Counted from the first letter of the stretch, positions 1 through 14,143 are shown. The stretch: 64,000 bases of DNA from Combretum micranthum (GCA_024138025.1 JAMXBD010000390.1:806001-870000), one strand, 5' to 3'. Notes: generated by a model not told the origin, from the sequence alone. Made by a program: numbers and translations.

Positions 1-1380
1 GAAGGTTCCTATATACTTGCTAATTGGAATTAGACAATACATAATTCTTTTATAAAAACTTTAGTGGGTTAGTCTATTTTAACAATTTGAACTCTTTTCA
101 GTTTAAGTTTGTTAAATTTTATTATTTGTTGAAAATGAATTTTTATTGAGATGATCTAAGAATTATCATTTTTTATTCTTTTATTTTATTTTTTTAAATT
201 CTAATTCACAAAAAGATTATGGCTAATTTCTTAACTATTTTTATACCCATTAAAATATATATATGTATATATTTTATTATTTTTTTTGTTACTAATTTTC
301 ATCATTTATATTTCAATATATTCAATTGGTATATGAAAAACATTTACAGGCATCTTATACCTTCTCGGAATTTGGAGCAATTGTGCATGCAGCGTTCATT
401 GAACCAAAAGTCGAATTTGAATCTGGGAAAATAGAAATTCCGACGTACTTTTTATTATTATTCCTTAATTTTTTTTTTTTTTTTTTTTCCTTTTCTTTGT
501 TTTGTTTTGTTAAATTAAAATAAACAAAAGGAAAGGGATAGTAAACTCATCTGGTTTGAAAAGATGTAGTTCACAGCTACTACTTCGGATCGAGTCTTAC
601 ACGAAACGGCTACAAGGTCAGGCGACCAGTAGAGACTAATCCTAGCTGTTATAGAGGTTGACAGTGGTGGTATTCCCGACGTCTTCAGTAGCAATTTAAA
701 GGGAGTGTTTGAAGCTCTTGTGATTCTTCTCTCCTTTATTATTTGTATGGAATTCCTCCGTATGTGTTATTTTTTTCTTTGTGTTTTTCTTTATTTTTGT
801 TGTTGTTTCTTATGTCTATGTCAAGTATTTATAGGCTCAATAGGCTTACCTACTTGCTTATCTACCGCTCACCTACCCATTTACTGACATATACGCTTAC
901 CTCATTCAGCAATTGACTGATATATGCGGTTACCTTATTCGGCCACTGACATATATGCTTATATCATCTAGCTAATGAGAGCGTGTGAAAAAAATAAGAA
1001 GACAAAAAATAATTTATCTCATCGTAGAATCGAACTCAGGTCTCCTTTATGCATGCCAATGACTTATCCATACAGGCTGTTGGCCTATACCTTGCTCTGG
1101 TTTGCACAGAAAAAATATTTGAGACTTCTAAAATGGGCCCAATTAAATAAACCAATTTATATGGTCCATTTAATTGAGTTTAAAAAAATTTATAATTAAA
1201 ATTAGTATTATATCAAGCCAATTAATTATTTTTTTATATGTTTTATTTTCTTATCTTTCCCCTTTTTCTAATATATTTATTTTGATGATTTCCTCGTTTT
1301 TTTTTTATTTGTGGGCTTAATATAATATTAATTTTTACTATAAATTGAAATCTTAAATAGGAAAAAATGTGATGCCTACA
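1..1380 (-). repeat. 3' LTR of the LARD-like element (truncated by window edge)
   Basis: This aligns along its whole length with 9477-10213 plus 14574-15156. Shared blocks include the opening 'ttgctaattggaattagaca' region, the block around 540-700, the 'ttgaagctcttgtgatt' block and the final stretch to CCTACA at 1380. By comparison with the right copy, roughly 400 bases of this LTR should lie to the left of the window. ORFs here are short and differ between the two copies, so I regard it as non-coding. Confidence 0.75.
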
Positions 1381-1459
1381 ACTGCCCCTCTTTGTGATGA
1401 AGTTTGTTAAAACTTCATCATAAAGATAAAATAGACCACCATTTTTGCTTACATGAGTG

Positions 1460-1686
1460 GACATCTTGAAAAAAAAATGGATACCTTCTTGAAAGGATGG
1501 ATTTTAAAAAGAATGTCACCATCTTGAAAGGATGGATTTAAAAAGAAGTCACTATCTTGAAAGGATGGATTTAAAGAGAAGGTCACCATCTTAAAATGAT
1601 GTATTTAAAAAGAAGGTTACCATCTTGAAAGGATGGATTTAAAAGGAAAAGGTCAACATCTTGAATGGATGGATTTAAAAGGAGAA
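1460..1686. repeat. Tandem repeat, unit about 35-42 bp, about 6 copies
   Basis: Repeated units share the core 'atcttgaaaggatggattta' followed by an A/G-rich spacer (aaaaagaaggtc). Copies have diverged by a few substitutions and small indels. Confidence 0.85.
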
Positions 1687-1809
1687 CCATTTGTGTGAAT
1701 GGGGGAAGAAAAAGCTAAACTATCTATCGAGTTTAGGCTTGGTGAAGCGCTCCTTAAGTTGGCATTTGACTTAGATGTGGTGCAAACATACTCCTTGAGC
1801 TGGCATTTA

Positions 1810-2002
1810 GCTAGGATGGGCTTTGGATATCTTTCTTCCTAAAGACTGGAATGGACTTCATTCTTTTTCTTCTTAAGGAGGCTCGGATGGGCTTCAAGTC
1901 TTTTCTTTTAAAGATACTCGGATGGGCTTCGGGTCTTTTCTTTTTAAGGAGACTCGGATGGGCTTCGGGTCTTTTCTTGTTAAGGAGACTTGGGTGGGCT
2001 TC
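1810..2002. repeat. Tandem repeat, unit about 39 bp, four clear and two degenerate copies
   Basis: The unit core is 'actcggatgggcttcgggtc' plus 'ttttctttttaaggag'. Translation of this stretch gives a repetitive peptide, but nothing supports real coding. Confidence 0.85.
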
Positions 2003-5000
2003 GACAGCATATGAATTAGCTTGTCATTTGGTGCAAGGCGCTTCTCAAGCTGACACTTGGTTTGGATAAATGCTCCTTAAGCTAGTACTTAACTTGAAGA
2101 TGCGCTCATTGAGATGGCCTATAATATGATACAAATGCCCCTTCTGAGCTAGCATTTCAAAAACTAAGATAGCGCTCTTAGGGCTAGCGATCCTACAAAA
2201 CTTTACTATATGATGCTCCTATGAACATGTGATCCAAAAACTAGTATAGTCCTCCTTCGAGTAGACGATCCTAAGGATTGAGGAGAAAAAATTGACTGGA
2301 TGAAATCTTTCAGACTAAAACATTTTGAATAATTTGTTTTTCTTTTCAAATGTTTGGGCTAATGCCTTTATTTCAAAAACTTATTTTTTCCTTTTGTTAA
2401 TTTTCTTTTCTTTGAAAACTTCTTGAGCGAAAACTTTCTCTTTATTCTTTTTTTTTTTTGAAAAAAAATTTTATGGAAAAGTTTTAGGGATTTTTTTTTT
2501 GAAAAAAATCATTTTACCCTCTTTTCTCTTTTTTATTTTTGGGAAAATTCTCTTTTAAACCTCTTTGAGAAGTTTTTTTTTTTTTTGAAAGATTGCCCAC
2601 AAGTAAGGATCCTTTAAGATCAATAATGCATTGGGCTTGCCCCATTGATTACTCATTTTAGTTCAGCCTTAGTCTTGACTTCTTAAGGTTTATATTGAAA
2701 AACTTTTAAACATTGGGGGTAAAACTTTTCTTTTTGGGACTTTGATTTTCTTTAATTGGGACATTGTCATTCAAATTTGAGGCAAATTGTTCTTAAACTT
2801 GAGGCAGATATCTTCCAAATTGGGACAAATGATTTTCCATGCCCCTGTAAATGATTTTCATACCAAGGGATAATTATCTCGTTCTGAATTGTCTTGTTTA
2901 AGAGGACTTTCTTACACTTTCTTAGGCTTATTTTCACACATTTGACTTGTGATCTGACTTGTAAGTGATACATGTTGGTCAATCTATTAGGTCTTTTTTG
3001 GACCGTAATGTAACTTTTATGGTTATTGGCTTAAATTGAAATGGATAATTTATAAAGGCTTTCTCTGAAATTTATCTTCAATACTCCCTCGGTTTATAAA
3101 TCAAGAACCCTTAAGGAAAACTAATAATGTGATTGTCTCTAGTTTTAAGAGCATTAATAAATCAAGTCTTATAATATGAAGAGTCTCTAAAAGGGCGGTA
3201 TTGTGGGTGGGTCCATGATATAAATATGTTATAGGCTTTGGACATTGAGTTTTGATAGGTTTTGGTGATTTTAAGCTTTGAGCATGTGCCTTCAATCCTT
3301 AGGCATGATCACTTTGTTTGAATGTTCTCCATTTTTCTTTTCTCTGTTTTTTGTCTTTTGGTTTTCTTTTCTGATCCCATTTTCTTCCTCCTTATTTGTT
3401 CTTCTTCTTCTTTTTTTTTTTTTTTTTGGAACATGAATTCAAGGTGACTTATGTTTTTTCCATTCTCATTGGATGACTTGTAACTCAAAGTGTACAAGTT
3501 GTGTAAGAGCAACTAAGGTAAGCACATATTAGTTAATCCTTTTTCTTCTTATTAATGACACTAACCTCAAAAATACCCTACCATGGGGTGCCCCATTGCG
3601 GGGTCGTTCTTGACAGAGTTTACTTTTTAAAATACTTCCTAAATAAGCTCAAATGGGTTGGTAAGAAATAAGTGTGTATGGGATATTGAAATGAATGTCT
3701 AATATCATTTTGACCTAAGTATCAAATTTAAGGCGAACCTTCTTTAAGGAATAAGTCAATTTCCACCCTTTAATGTCACTCTGCTCTCAAGTGTTTATGA
3801 TTTGCCTTGCTTCTTATCATTCTACACTTTTTAAAATAATGAGATATCATTCTTGGTTTTTAATCATCCACTTTTCAATTGCTACAAGATAATTTACTAA
3901 ATGCCCATTTTGTATTAGGTTTATGTTTTAGAAATTAATCGCAACAAATGCCCCTAATCAGTAACTTATCAAATCCTTTTGGTTGTCCCCTATTTCTGAT
4001 ATTTTTTCATTTGTAGTTCACCTTTAGCCTAGAGGGAGTGATCATTGGTCTTGAAATTTAAAGGATCCTTAATTACTAGCAAATTTCGTTTTTTCTCTTT
4101 TTTCATTGAAAATTTTTTTTCACTTTTTTTGAATTATTTATTTATTTATTAGAAAGTTATATTCTAGATATAATTAAACATTAATTACTAAAAGGATAAT
4201 GGATATTTACAAAGAAGTATTTGAAAACCAAATTATTCAATGATTGTTTACAACCTAAAATGAAAATTTATTTATAGAGATGATTCTTTTTTTTTTTTTT
4301 TGAAAATTTCAAACCAAAACCTATTTTATAAATTAGCGTTTCTTTTTTCTTTTTCAAAATAATTTGTAAAGAGTAATGATGTTTTTTTTTTTTCTTTCTC
4401 TTAAATATTCACAAATGGAGATTGACATTTACAGAATAATAGACTTAAGTTTAAAGGAGTGAAATACATATGACAAAGAGTTATTCTAATTGAAAAGGAC
4501 CTATAATGATCTAGAAGAGGAACTGATCTAATGGATGATCAAATTATATACAATTTATGGATATTTACAAGTCTATTATATTTTTTTAACAACTTTTATA
4601 TACAAGTTTTGTATTTACCTTATTATGATGTATATAATCTAAAGAGTATTTACAAATTTAGTTTTTTTTCTTTTTTGAAAATTTATTTATCTACAAAAAA
4701 ATTTATAGTTTTTTTTATATCACAATGACGCACACTATTTTACATGAGTAAGAAAAAAACTTTTTATCTTTTTTTTTTTAATTCAAGATAATTTACAAGT
4801 TTAGCATTATTATTATTATTATTATTATTATTTTGAACTATATGAAAATGACTATAATGCTGACAACAAGGTATTATTTATGAAGTATAATAAATTATTC
4901 ACATTACATATTATACATGTAATTCACAGAGATGCAGATTTAGGGGTTGACAACTAATTAATAATGGGGCAATTTTGAGATTTTCATTTGAGTAGCAGCT

Positions 5001-5488
5001 TCATTTTTAAAAAAAATGAGATAAAAATTTACAAAGTGAGGATTTAAAAGAGATTTGAAATTGTAACTCTTTAAGGTATGCCCCATTATTATTCATTTGT
5101 CAAACCATATTCATGAATGCAATTAAGTGAGTTCTAAAGGTTCCCCGGTTTAGTCATAGATTAATACTAAAACAGAATGAGAAGTCATTTCATGAATCGG
5201 AGGGTGGAAAAGCTACAGCCCCCGCATCTTATTGGTGACCTCCCTACTTAGGATCCTTAGACGGCTTGGTTCTAACTGTATCTAGCACATATATTTGTAA
5301 ATCCCCAAAATAGATCTTTTATACCCCATCTTAGGCTATTTACAAGGGCATATCTACATCACTTAGAAAAAATATTAGTACAACGATTTACAAATTAATA
5401 ATTATAAAAATAATATACAAGAATGAGCATAGAAATGATAAACTTTAAATTTATGAATTTTGAGTGGCTAGCCCTCTTAAAAGTAAGC

Positions 5489-5507
5489 ATCCCCAATGGA
5501 GTCGCCA
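5489..5507 (-). other. Primer binding site of the LARD-like element
   Basis: The minus strand reads TGGCGACTCCATTGGGGAT, the PBS type associated with Tat/Ogre elements. It would lie 3 bases from the LTR start at 9019 if solo unit T-A were removed. T-A's TSD (gccat) overlaps the edge of this site. Confidence 0.7.
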
Positions 5508-5508
5508 T

Positions 5509-8500
5509 TGTAAGCCCCTAGATTTTTCGATAATATTATCAAACCCTAAGAACCGGAAGTTGAAACGAAACCCTAAAATTAACCTAGTTCTATGATTAGT
5601 CTAGTGAATCTAGATCCGGCAATCCCGTGTTCTTAAACCCTAGAAAACGAAATTAAGATAATTGTGGAAAACGGTTCGTAATAACATAGGGAAGCCTAAA
5701 AATATCAGATTCAAATTTTTCTAGTGTCCTTCGGATCCGATCGGGATCAGTTTTCAAAAACCGTGCCCGGAGCACCGGATAGCAAAAATATTCCGACAAC
5801 ACCAATAGATTCGTAAAAATATAAGGTTTTCAAAAATATCAGTTTTAGAATTTTTCGGTATCTAAAAATAACAGATATAGGCCTTTTTACGCGTATTTTC
5901 TTTACTACCGGTATTTTAATTGTCTAGTCTACTATTCATAGTACTTTTCTACTATTTATTACTATTCACCTATCTCTACTTTTTCTTATACTCTATTCTT
6001 ACACTCTACCATACCTATACCTTACAATTTACCTTCCCCATACAACTTTAATCACATCATACCTTTATATTACTTCTTTTAATACAAAACAAACAAAAAT
6101 AATTAATTCTCCCCCTCTATACACTCAAAACCGGCGCCCCTATGCTCCCTCTTCCTTCTATTTTATATTTCAATTTCATTTAATTTTAAACACACAAATT
6201 TCCACTCCAAAAATCTATAAATACCCCTTCCTCTTCCATTCTTTCACACAACAAAAATTATACTAAAACTCTCCCAAAATCACTCCACAAAATTCCTCTC
6301 CCAACATCTCTTTCAAGTCTCTTCTTTTCTTTAGAAAACCAAGTCCCACATAATACAACAACCCATTCTTTTCTTCTTCAACAAACCCATAAGCTTTAGG
6401 TAAAGTTTCTCATATTCTCTCCTTATGTTCATATAACTCAACATGAGTTTAGTGTATTGTTTCTTAGACTCAATGAGTTAAAGAAGCAACAATTTATTCA
6501 TGTTTTGTTGTGTTCATGTTCTTGTTTTTCTTTATGTTTCCATTATGTTGTTATTGTTATTATTTGTTTCCAACCTAGCATATATAAGGTATTATGTATA
6601 TTATGTATATATTTATTTAGAGCATATAAGCTCACTTGTTATTTATTTATTTTCAAGTCTTGCAATTTATTTATTTATGCAATATTAAGACTAGTCTTTC
6701 TAGTCTTAGACTTGTCCATATCAAGTCAAAACAATTTTATTTCTTTACTTTTGAGGACTAGTCTATTTTTAGTCCCGGATACCTTGATGAAGCTAAGGTT
6801 CCCAATACTTGACTTTACTTTTTATGCTCTTATTTTTTTATGTTGTTTTTATATTTTTCATGGTTACATATTCTCATTCATGCATGAATATGTTGTTATT
6901 GTCTCAAACATAATAGAAATGAGCTTTCTTAAATAAGAATAAGAACTCTTTTTAAATATAAATTTTGTCACATAAGAAGTTATTTTCCTTGAAGGTTTTA
7001 AATTTATCTTAACAAACATTTTTCTAAAGATAGTAACAAATATGGTTTTTGCCAAGAAATACATAAGTAAAGTTAATATAAATTGTCTTTTCAAATAAAT
7101 AAGAAAGTTTCTTTAGACTTAAACAAAGGATTTCTTAGATTCAATTGTCAAAGTTTTCCACCAACACTAAAGTCTAAGATAAGTTTTTCAAAATAACTTA
7201 TAAGATGATTTCTTTTAAAAGTGGAACTAACCATAAAGTATTTAGAAAGACTTTGTTTCCAAAACACTAGAAATAGATTTATGGAAATCTTGAAAGATTA
7301 AAATAACTTTGAAGGAATGGAGTTAAAAGGAGGAAATACTCATTTATGATAACTTAGGAAATTTTTCAAAAATAAAATTCTTTCCAAGCCTTAAGCACAT
7401 CTCACTTTCAAGACATGTGTTTTACAAAACCATTGTTGAGACAACACCAAATTCATGCATATAGTTTGAGTTTATACATATATATACATAAATTCAAGGG
7501 ATTTTTCAACCATACTATATATCTATATTTTTGTACAAAAGCCCTTGGGTAAAGTAAAGTTTGAAAACTCTAGTTTTGAAGTTGGAAAATTCGTATCAAA
7601 TCTGTACGCTTTTATTCCAAGACTTAAATGACTTCTTTTGATGAAAATAACCTTAGAAATAGATAGATCTTTTCGAGTAGGTAGAAATCGGTATATAATA
7701 TGCAAAATTCCGAGTTAAAATGAGCAAGTTATGGCCATTTTAATTGGAATTTTCATTCCATACGATTTTACGAATTCTTTAAGATAGAAGTATAGAACTT
7801 GAATAGATCTTGGATGAAATACTCATGTTGGGTATTTCTTTTGTTTAGGTGTCGAGGATCACGATCTTGTTTCCCGAGGATTACTTCGACTCCTAGAGCA
7901 CTATGGACGAGTGAGTTTCCTTTACGCTTATGTATTCGCGCATGTGCTTGTAAGAAAGAGCACTAGATGTAGGAAAGATAAAATTGATATGCATGTGGGA
8001 TATTATGGGAATTATGTATGTGATTCATTGTGTGCGATCAATGAACGATAAGTATATCGGAACCCGATTTGTGATTATATAAATGTTTCCATGTATATTG
8101 TTATGTGTGCAAATATTGTTTGATCGCTTTAAATGATTTAATGCCATATTGAAATCCCCATATAATAAATTGCTCATGCATATCACTTAGAATATCATTT
8201 CGAAGTTTTGCTACTACTCCTCAGCGTGGGACCGGAAAGGTAAGCTGCCTAGCTACATCTTGAGGGTTAGGACGTACGGGGAATACGGCCTCTAGGTGTA
8301 GCCGAGCCGGATCGATCGCTTTGGGCATGGAAGGCCCGGGGACTAGTAGTACGGTTCGTTGGAACCCCAAGACGCGCGCAAACTTAAAGGAGGTTGTTCG
8401 GGACCCAATTCAAAGCATTCCCTAACCACCGATGGAGGGGTAAATCCATCAAACATACGAAACCGGATAGTCGTATGTAATGTTTGATCATATGGTTGTT

Positions 8501-9011
8501 GCATTCATATGCTTGATTAATAAACTTGTTTGATTGTTGTTATGAGTACTATTGCGTAAGGAATATCTCACTAAGCTAGTCATGCTTATACTCCTATAGA
8601 CTTTTGATATTGCAGGATTATCTTTTGCACCCGAGACCACCTTGATTTCCCGGGTAGAATCCTTATTTTTGAGAAGCTTTTGGAGGCAATCTATTTTGAA
8701 GTTATAGAGTAGATTTCTTCTAAAATCTTCTAGCTTTAGTTATGTTATATTTAGAACCATGTTATTATGAATTATCGGGGGAATGCCCCTTAGAAGTTGT
8801 AAGACTTTTATTTCAATGAAATATATTGAGTGTTATTTTGCATGTTCCGCTGCCAATATCTTAAAATGCATTACTCCACCGGTCTCCCTTTATTGTGAAT
8901 GTACGCCTTGTACCGATATGGAAGCTTTCGAGTGACTGAGGTAGTCATTCTTGAGTTTTAATATTGTGTACGGTGGGCTGTCACGTTTAGGGTACCCGCT
9001 GGGGCGTGACA
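5509..9011 (+). mobile_element. Solo-LTR-like unit T-A (3503 bp), three-exon non-coding architecture
   Basis: The unit starts TGTAAGCCCC, ends GGGGCGTGACA and is flanked by the 5-bp TSD gccat (5504-5508 and 9012-9016), so it inserted by LTR-retroelement-type integration. It has no internal PBS, no duplicated LTR and no coding region. A TATA box lies at 6216-6222. Apparent splice sites line up with those of T-B, T-C and T-D: donor AG|GTAAAG at 6400, acceptor TTTAG at 7847-7848, donor GTGAGTTT at 7911 and acceptor TTGCAG at 8614-8615. A poly(A)-type AATGAAA lies near 8814. The simplest reading is a solo LTR of a Ty3/gypsy element with very long LTRs; I infer transcription and splicing from conservation only. 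Confidence 0.8.
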
Positions 9012-10290
9012 GCCATACTGTCGAGCCTGGCTTTTTCATTTCCGATTCAATTTCTTTTAATCCGATCTGTATCAAACCCTAAACTATTTGATATAAACCT
9101 TCAAATAGGAATTAAAAGAAATTTAATTTTTGAAAACATTTTGGAGTCACCACATGATTGAAATCGAGAAAAATTTATAAGTTATGATCAATAGGTTGGT
9201 TGACCCTAACATAGCCACTTGTTTGTGAAAAATTTGATTTAAAAACCAACTTTATTAAATCAGATATTTTTAGATTGTGGAGCTACCCTATTAAAACCAT
9301 ATGGTTACAACTTGACATTTATAAATTAAAATTTTATTCTTTTAATTCTAAAAAAAATACTAATATACGGACTATGATATTTACAATTAAAATTTGCAAA
9401 TCTAAATATTTTCAATAAACATCGAATCAATTCAATATTTACAAGATAATTTTTTTTCATTTTTTATGTCGCCTTGGAGGTGTCTATGTACTCGCTAATG
9501 GGAATCAGACAATACATAGTTCTTTTATGAAAACTTTAGTGGGTTGGTCTATTTTAACATTTTTAACTCTTTTCAATTTAAGTTTGTTAAATTTCATTAT
9601 TTGATGAAAATGAATTTTATTAAGATGATCTAAGAATTATCATTTTTTATTCTTTTATTTCTTTAAAAAAAATTCTAAGTGACAAAAAGATTATGGGTAA
9701 TTTCTTAACTATTTCTATATCTATTAATATATCTATATGTATGTTTTTTATTTTTTTTTTGTTACTATTTTCATCATTATATTTCAATATATTCAGTTGG
9801 AAAATGAAAAACATTTACAGGCATCTTGGGCCTTCTCGAAATTTGGAGCAATTGTGTATGCAGCGTTCATTGAACCAAAAGTCGAATTTGAATTCGGAAA
9901 AATAGAAATTCCAACTTACATTTTATTATTATTCCTTAATGTTTTTCTTTTTTTCCTTTTCTTTGTTTTGTTTTGTTAAAATAAAATAAACAAAAGGAAA
10001 GGGATAGTAAACTCACCTGATTTGAAAAGATGTAGTTCGCAGCTACTACTTCGGATCGAGTCAGGTACGCAGAGCGGCTACAAGGTCAAGCCGCCAGTGG
10101 AGATTGATTCTAGCTGTTATAGAGGTCGATAGTGGTGGTATTCTAGACGTCTTCAATAGCAATTGAAAGGGAGTATTTGAAGCTCTTGTGATTCATCTTT
10201 CCTCTATTATTTGTGTAATACCCCTTTAACATAGATGGTTGAACTCTAATCATAGAGGCATCTTTTCAATATAATAGCTTGGAGTTTTTT

Positions 10291-10358
10291 AGAACTCCAA
10301 AATTAAGCATGCTCTGGATAGAGTAATCCCAAAATGGGTGACCCCTAGAAAGCACTAG
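10291..10358 (+). other. 5S rRNA-like segment in Cassandra 5' LTR
   Basis: This is similar to plant 5S rRNA from the 'aactcc' block through box A (ttaagcatgct), the intermediate element and box C (aatgggtgac). Box A carries substitutions relative to the 3' LTR copy. It is a retroelement-borne relic and not a functional 5S gene. Confidence 0.85.
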
Positions 10359-10445
10359 CACAAAAATGACAAAATCGTGCATCGTGTGGCAAAGCGGATA
10401 ATACCTCGATAGGTAGAGTTTTGAGTCGTTACATAGTGCCTCTGG

Positions 10446-13400
10446 TATAAACCCCCAAAGTCTTGTGATCGGTTTAGCTTAAACCTTAATTGGAAGGTCA
10501 ACCGGAAGCCCTAAAATCAACAAAACCCTAGTTAGACGTAATAGTTTAAGTTCGGCAACCTCGTGTTCGCAACCCTAAGAAAGTAAGTAAGAGATTAGTA
10601 TATAGAATAGTTCATAATAACATAAGGAAGCTTAAAAAGATCATATTAGTAAAATCGCAAATGTTTTGAACCCGAATAGATACAATTCTTGGAAAACATA
10701 TCCCGAAGCTCGAAATAGTAAAAATATTCCAGATATACCGTTAAACTCGTAAAAATATAAGGTTTTCAAAAATATTAGTTTTATAATTTTTCGGTAAGTA
10801 AAAATATTAGACATCACAATTATACGTGTTTTTTCTTACTACTGGTACTTTATTAATATATCTACTTTACATTATATTATTCATTACTACTCTACACTAT
10901 TCTTTTATCTCTATTTTTTCTAACATCTACTCTTACAATACCATACACCTATTATCTTTACTTTTTATATTTCACATAAATTTATTTCACATCTACTTTA
11001 CTTATTATTACATTTAATCAATAAAAATACAAAAATAAAACTCTCTCTTCCCTCTCTTCAATAGTGGCCGGCACACCACTCCCTCTCTCTCACTCAATTT
11101 CTTTTAAATTTTTCTTTATTTAAATCACAAAAATTTCACTCTTCATTTTTCCTATAAATACCCCTTCCTCTTTCACTTCTTTCATACAATTACTACCCAC
11201 AAATTCTCTACCAAATCTCTCTAAAATTTTCCACTCAACACTCTCTCTATATACACTCTCAAAACTCTCTCAAAAACACTCTCAAGCCACTTTCTACATA
11301 CACAAAACCCATTTACACATAATATCTCAAAACACTCTTTAGGTAAAATTTTCTTTACCAAATTCTTCTTCTCATGTCATGTAACTTTACATCACCATGG
11401 TGTGAGTTTCCAAATACTAAATGTTATGGAAGCTACACTATATTCATGTATTGTTCTTGTTCATAAATATCTATTTATATTGTTACTTTACCTTGTTCAT
11501 ATTATTGTTGTTGTTATTATATCTAATTAAGTATAATTATGTATCTATATATATATATATATATATATTTAGAGCATATAAGCTTACTTACAATTTATTT
11601 ACTGTCATGCAAAGTAATTTATTTATTTCTTTCCTTACAATTTACTTATTTCATGTTGTTATAAGATTGGTCTCTAGTCTTAGATTTGTCCTCATCAAGT
11701 CAAAACAATTTTCATTCTTTTTTCTTTCTTTTGAGACTAGTATATTTCTTAGACTCAGGAACCTTGAAGAAGTAAAGACTCCCAATACTTGACTTTATTT
11801 ATTATTTATGTTATTTTTGCTTGTTATTATTTCTCATAATCATGCCCATAAAGATTATTGTCCAAATCTTTAAAGCTCCAATAATATTTTGACAAAAAGG
11901 AGATTTTTATCACCTAAGAATAATTTTATATGAAATGTAGAATCTATGGTTTAACAAAAGTAAATTTATTCTTTTCCAAACTCTAGGAAGAACTCAATAC
12001 AATTTGAAAAGCTACTCTTGTTTGAAAAGCTTTTTAATCATTTTATAATACATTGTTTCCCAAAAAGAAGATGATTTTGATACTAAAATGATTTCTATAA
12101 TAACATAATATAAAGGAAACCCTATAAAAAAGGAATTTTCAAATTAAGATCTTTTCAAATAAATGGTCAAAGAAAAATTGTAAAGAGAACAAATAGAAAA
12201 AGTGACTCTTATTGAAAATTTCCAAAAGAAGAAATTTATTCTTACCAAAAGTCATTTAAGAATAATAGTAAGATAAATATGAAATAAATCTTTGAAAACA
12301 AAAGAAACCAAATACTCATCTTTAAAAGGAGTTACGAAAAAATGAATTTCTTGTAAACTATAGTTTTTTAAACTTTTCATTAACATTGTTTTACTCAAGA
12401 AATTTTAATGGACAACAAACACTTAAGCATGGATAAAATATGAGCTATGTATATATGAAAAATGAATTTTTCAACTGTATAGATAACTAAGTATTTATCA
12501 AAGCAATTTTTGGATGATTTAATGTTTGAAACAAATTGCTTTTGGGAATGGGAAATTCGTGGTAAATCTGATCGCCACTATTTTGGGGCTTAAAAGATTT
12601 AGTTTAATGAAAATAGTTTTAGAAATGGATAGATCTTTTCTGATAGATAGAAAATGGTATATTATATGAGCAATTACGAGTTAAAACGACCAAGTTATGG
12701 CCATTTTAATTTGGAATAATCTTTTATGCGAACTTTAACGTTCTTATAGCATATTTTAGACAAGTTTCATGAAAGTTATCAAGAAATACTCATTTTGGGT
12801 ATTTTGCTTGACTAGGTGATTAGGAGGAAGAGTACTTGTACCCCAAGGATTATTTCGACTAATTGGATTGTTTGAGCGACTCATCCATTTAGATGAAGTG
12901 TCAACATGACATCGTGAGTTTATTTCCTTAAAAAGCTTTACTTGATTGTGCTTATAGTTTAGTCACATTAAGAATTAAGAAAAGACAAATTGATATGTAT
13001 GCAAAAAATTGTTGAAAGGATTCTAAGAATATCAAGGCCAGAATTGATTGTAAGTAAATGTTTGATTTAGTATGGCACTTGATATGTATGATATGTATGA
13101 AGTTCTATGATCACCTTAAATTTGATAATAATGATGCTGTAATATCTTAAATAAATTGATTTATGCATACGACGAAGTGAATCACATTCATAGGGTTATT
13201 ATCCTTGGGTGAAAAGGATGGTAGCACGGTTGAAAGCAACACTTGGCGGTTATTATCGAAAGCGATTGCTTGGCGACATGGAATCAAACCAATGCTTGGT
13301 GGAAAGTCCGGAAGCATAGCTCAACCAGAGTAGACCTTATATGCTTGGCGATAATGGTAGAAAGCATAACTTAACTAAAACTACTCGTTTTGAGATTTTA

Positions 13401-13994
13401 TATCACCAAATCCCAAATGAGAGGGCGTAAATCCATTCAACATATAGTTCTTGGAAAACTATATGCCTTGTTTGCCCACGTGTATGTTTCATTTCACTTG
13501 ATTGCTTAAATAACTTGTTTGAATTTTACTACACAAGAAGTTTACTAATGGAAATAATTCTCACTAAGCCTATTAGCTTATACCCCTATAGATATCTTTT
13601 GCAGTTTACCTATTTGTGGTTGAGGCCACGTGGACCCTGTATCCAGGTTTTTTTTTTTTTTTTTTTGTTAAGGAATTTTTAGATGAAGTTTACTAATGAA
13701 TAAGATGTAGATTTCATAGAAATTTCTTGTAATAGATTATAGTTATTTTGGCAGGGAAATACCCTTAAGACTTGTAAGACAAATGTTAAGAATGAATGAA
13801 TATTATGAATCATCTTCTCTTAAATTATTATTGTATCTTCTTAAACTTTATAATTCGATGTATGGTCTTCTAAAATTGTGAGAGCACACTTTACACTTAA
13901 TATCGAAGTTTTTAGTAATGACTAAGGTTGTCATACTTAAGTTTTAATATTGAGTGTGGAATGTTACGTTTAAGGTACCTTTTGAGGCGTGAAA
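10446..13994 (+). mobile_element. Solo-LTR-like unit T-B (3549 bp), inside the Cassandra 5' LTR
   Basis: The TSD is tctgg (10441-10445 and 13995-13999). The termini are decayed versions of TG...CA (TATAAACCCCC and GCGTGAAA). A TATA box is at 11153-11160. The splice-like sites are AG|GTAAAA at 11343, acceptor GACTAG at 12814-12815, donor GTGAGTTT at 12914 and acceptor TTGCAG at 13603-13604. The 3' end shares the 'gtttaaggtacc...gaggcgtga' block with the other T copies. No ORF is conserved with the other copies. An AT dinucleotide run lies near 11540-11566. Confidence 0.8.
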
Positions 13995-14131
13995 TCTGGT
14001 GTTTTAGTTGTGCCTGAGGGTGCACTGGGAGGGTCAGTGTACCTGGCATTGCGATCTCTTCCTGGGGCGGCATGAGGACCTAGGGTACCCCCTCCGCTGT
14101 AGTGGAGCCCGGGGTAGCCAGTCGTGATAAA

Positions 14132-14143
14132 TGATATCAGAGC
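14132..14143 (+). other. Cassandra primer binding site
   Basis: TGATATCAGAGC matches the initiator tRNA-Met PBS (TGGTATCAGAGC) with one G-to-A change. It lies two bases after the 5' LTR end. Confidence 0.85.

Larger units (their letters stand above)
1381..5508 (-). other. Coding-free internal domain of the LARD-like element
   Basis: The sequence is AT-rich with many homopolymer runs. No gag, protease, RT or integrase motif is visible in any frame. It holds two minisatellite-like arrays (1460-1686 and 1810-2002) and a TTA microsatellite near 4807-4832, and ends in the PBS at 5489-5507. Retention of PBS and PPT without coding capacity suggests an element mobilised in trans. Confidence 0.6.
10214..14129 (+). 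repeat. 5' LTR of Cassandra, interrupted by T-B
   Basis: The LTR proper is 10214-10445 and 14000-14129. It matches the 3' LTR (14205-14568) across the junction once T-B and one copy of its TSD are removed. It ends GTCGTGATA, so the terminal CA has changed to TA. Confidence 0.9.

Noticed and set aside
1851..2069. Repetitive ORF with RRLGWASGLF units
   Set aside because: It is a by-product of the 39-bp tandem repeat and is not conserved in any known protein family I recognise.
6457..6936. 159-residue plus-strand ORF
   Set aside because: It lies in intron 1 of T-A, is Phe/Ile/Tyr-rich from T-rich DNA, and is not conserved in T-B, T-C or T-D.
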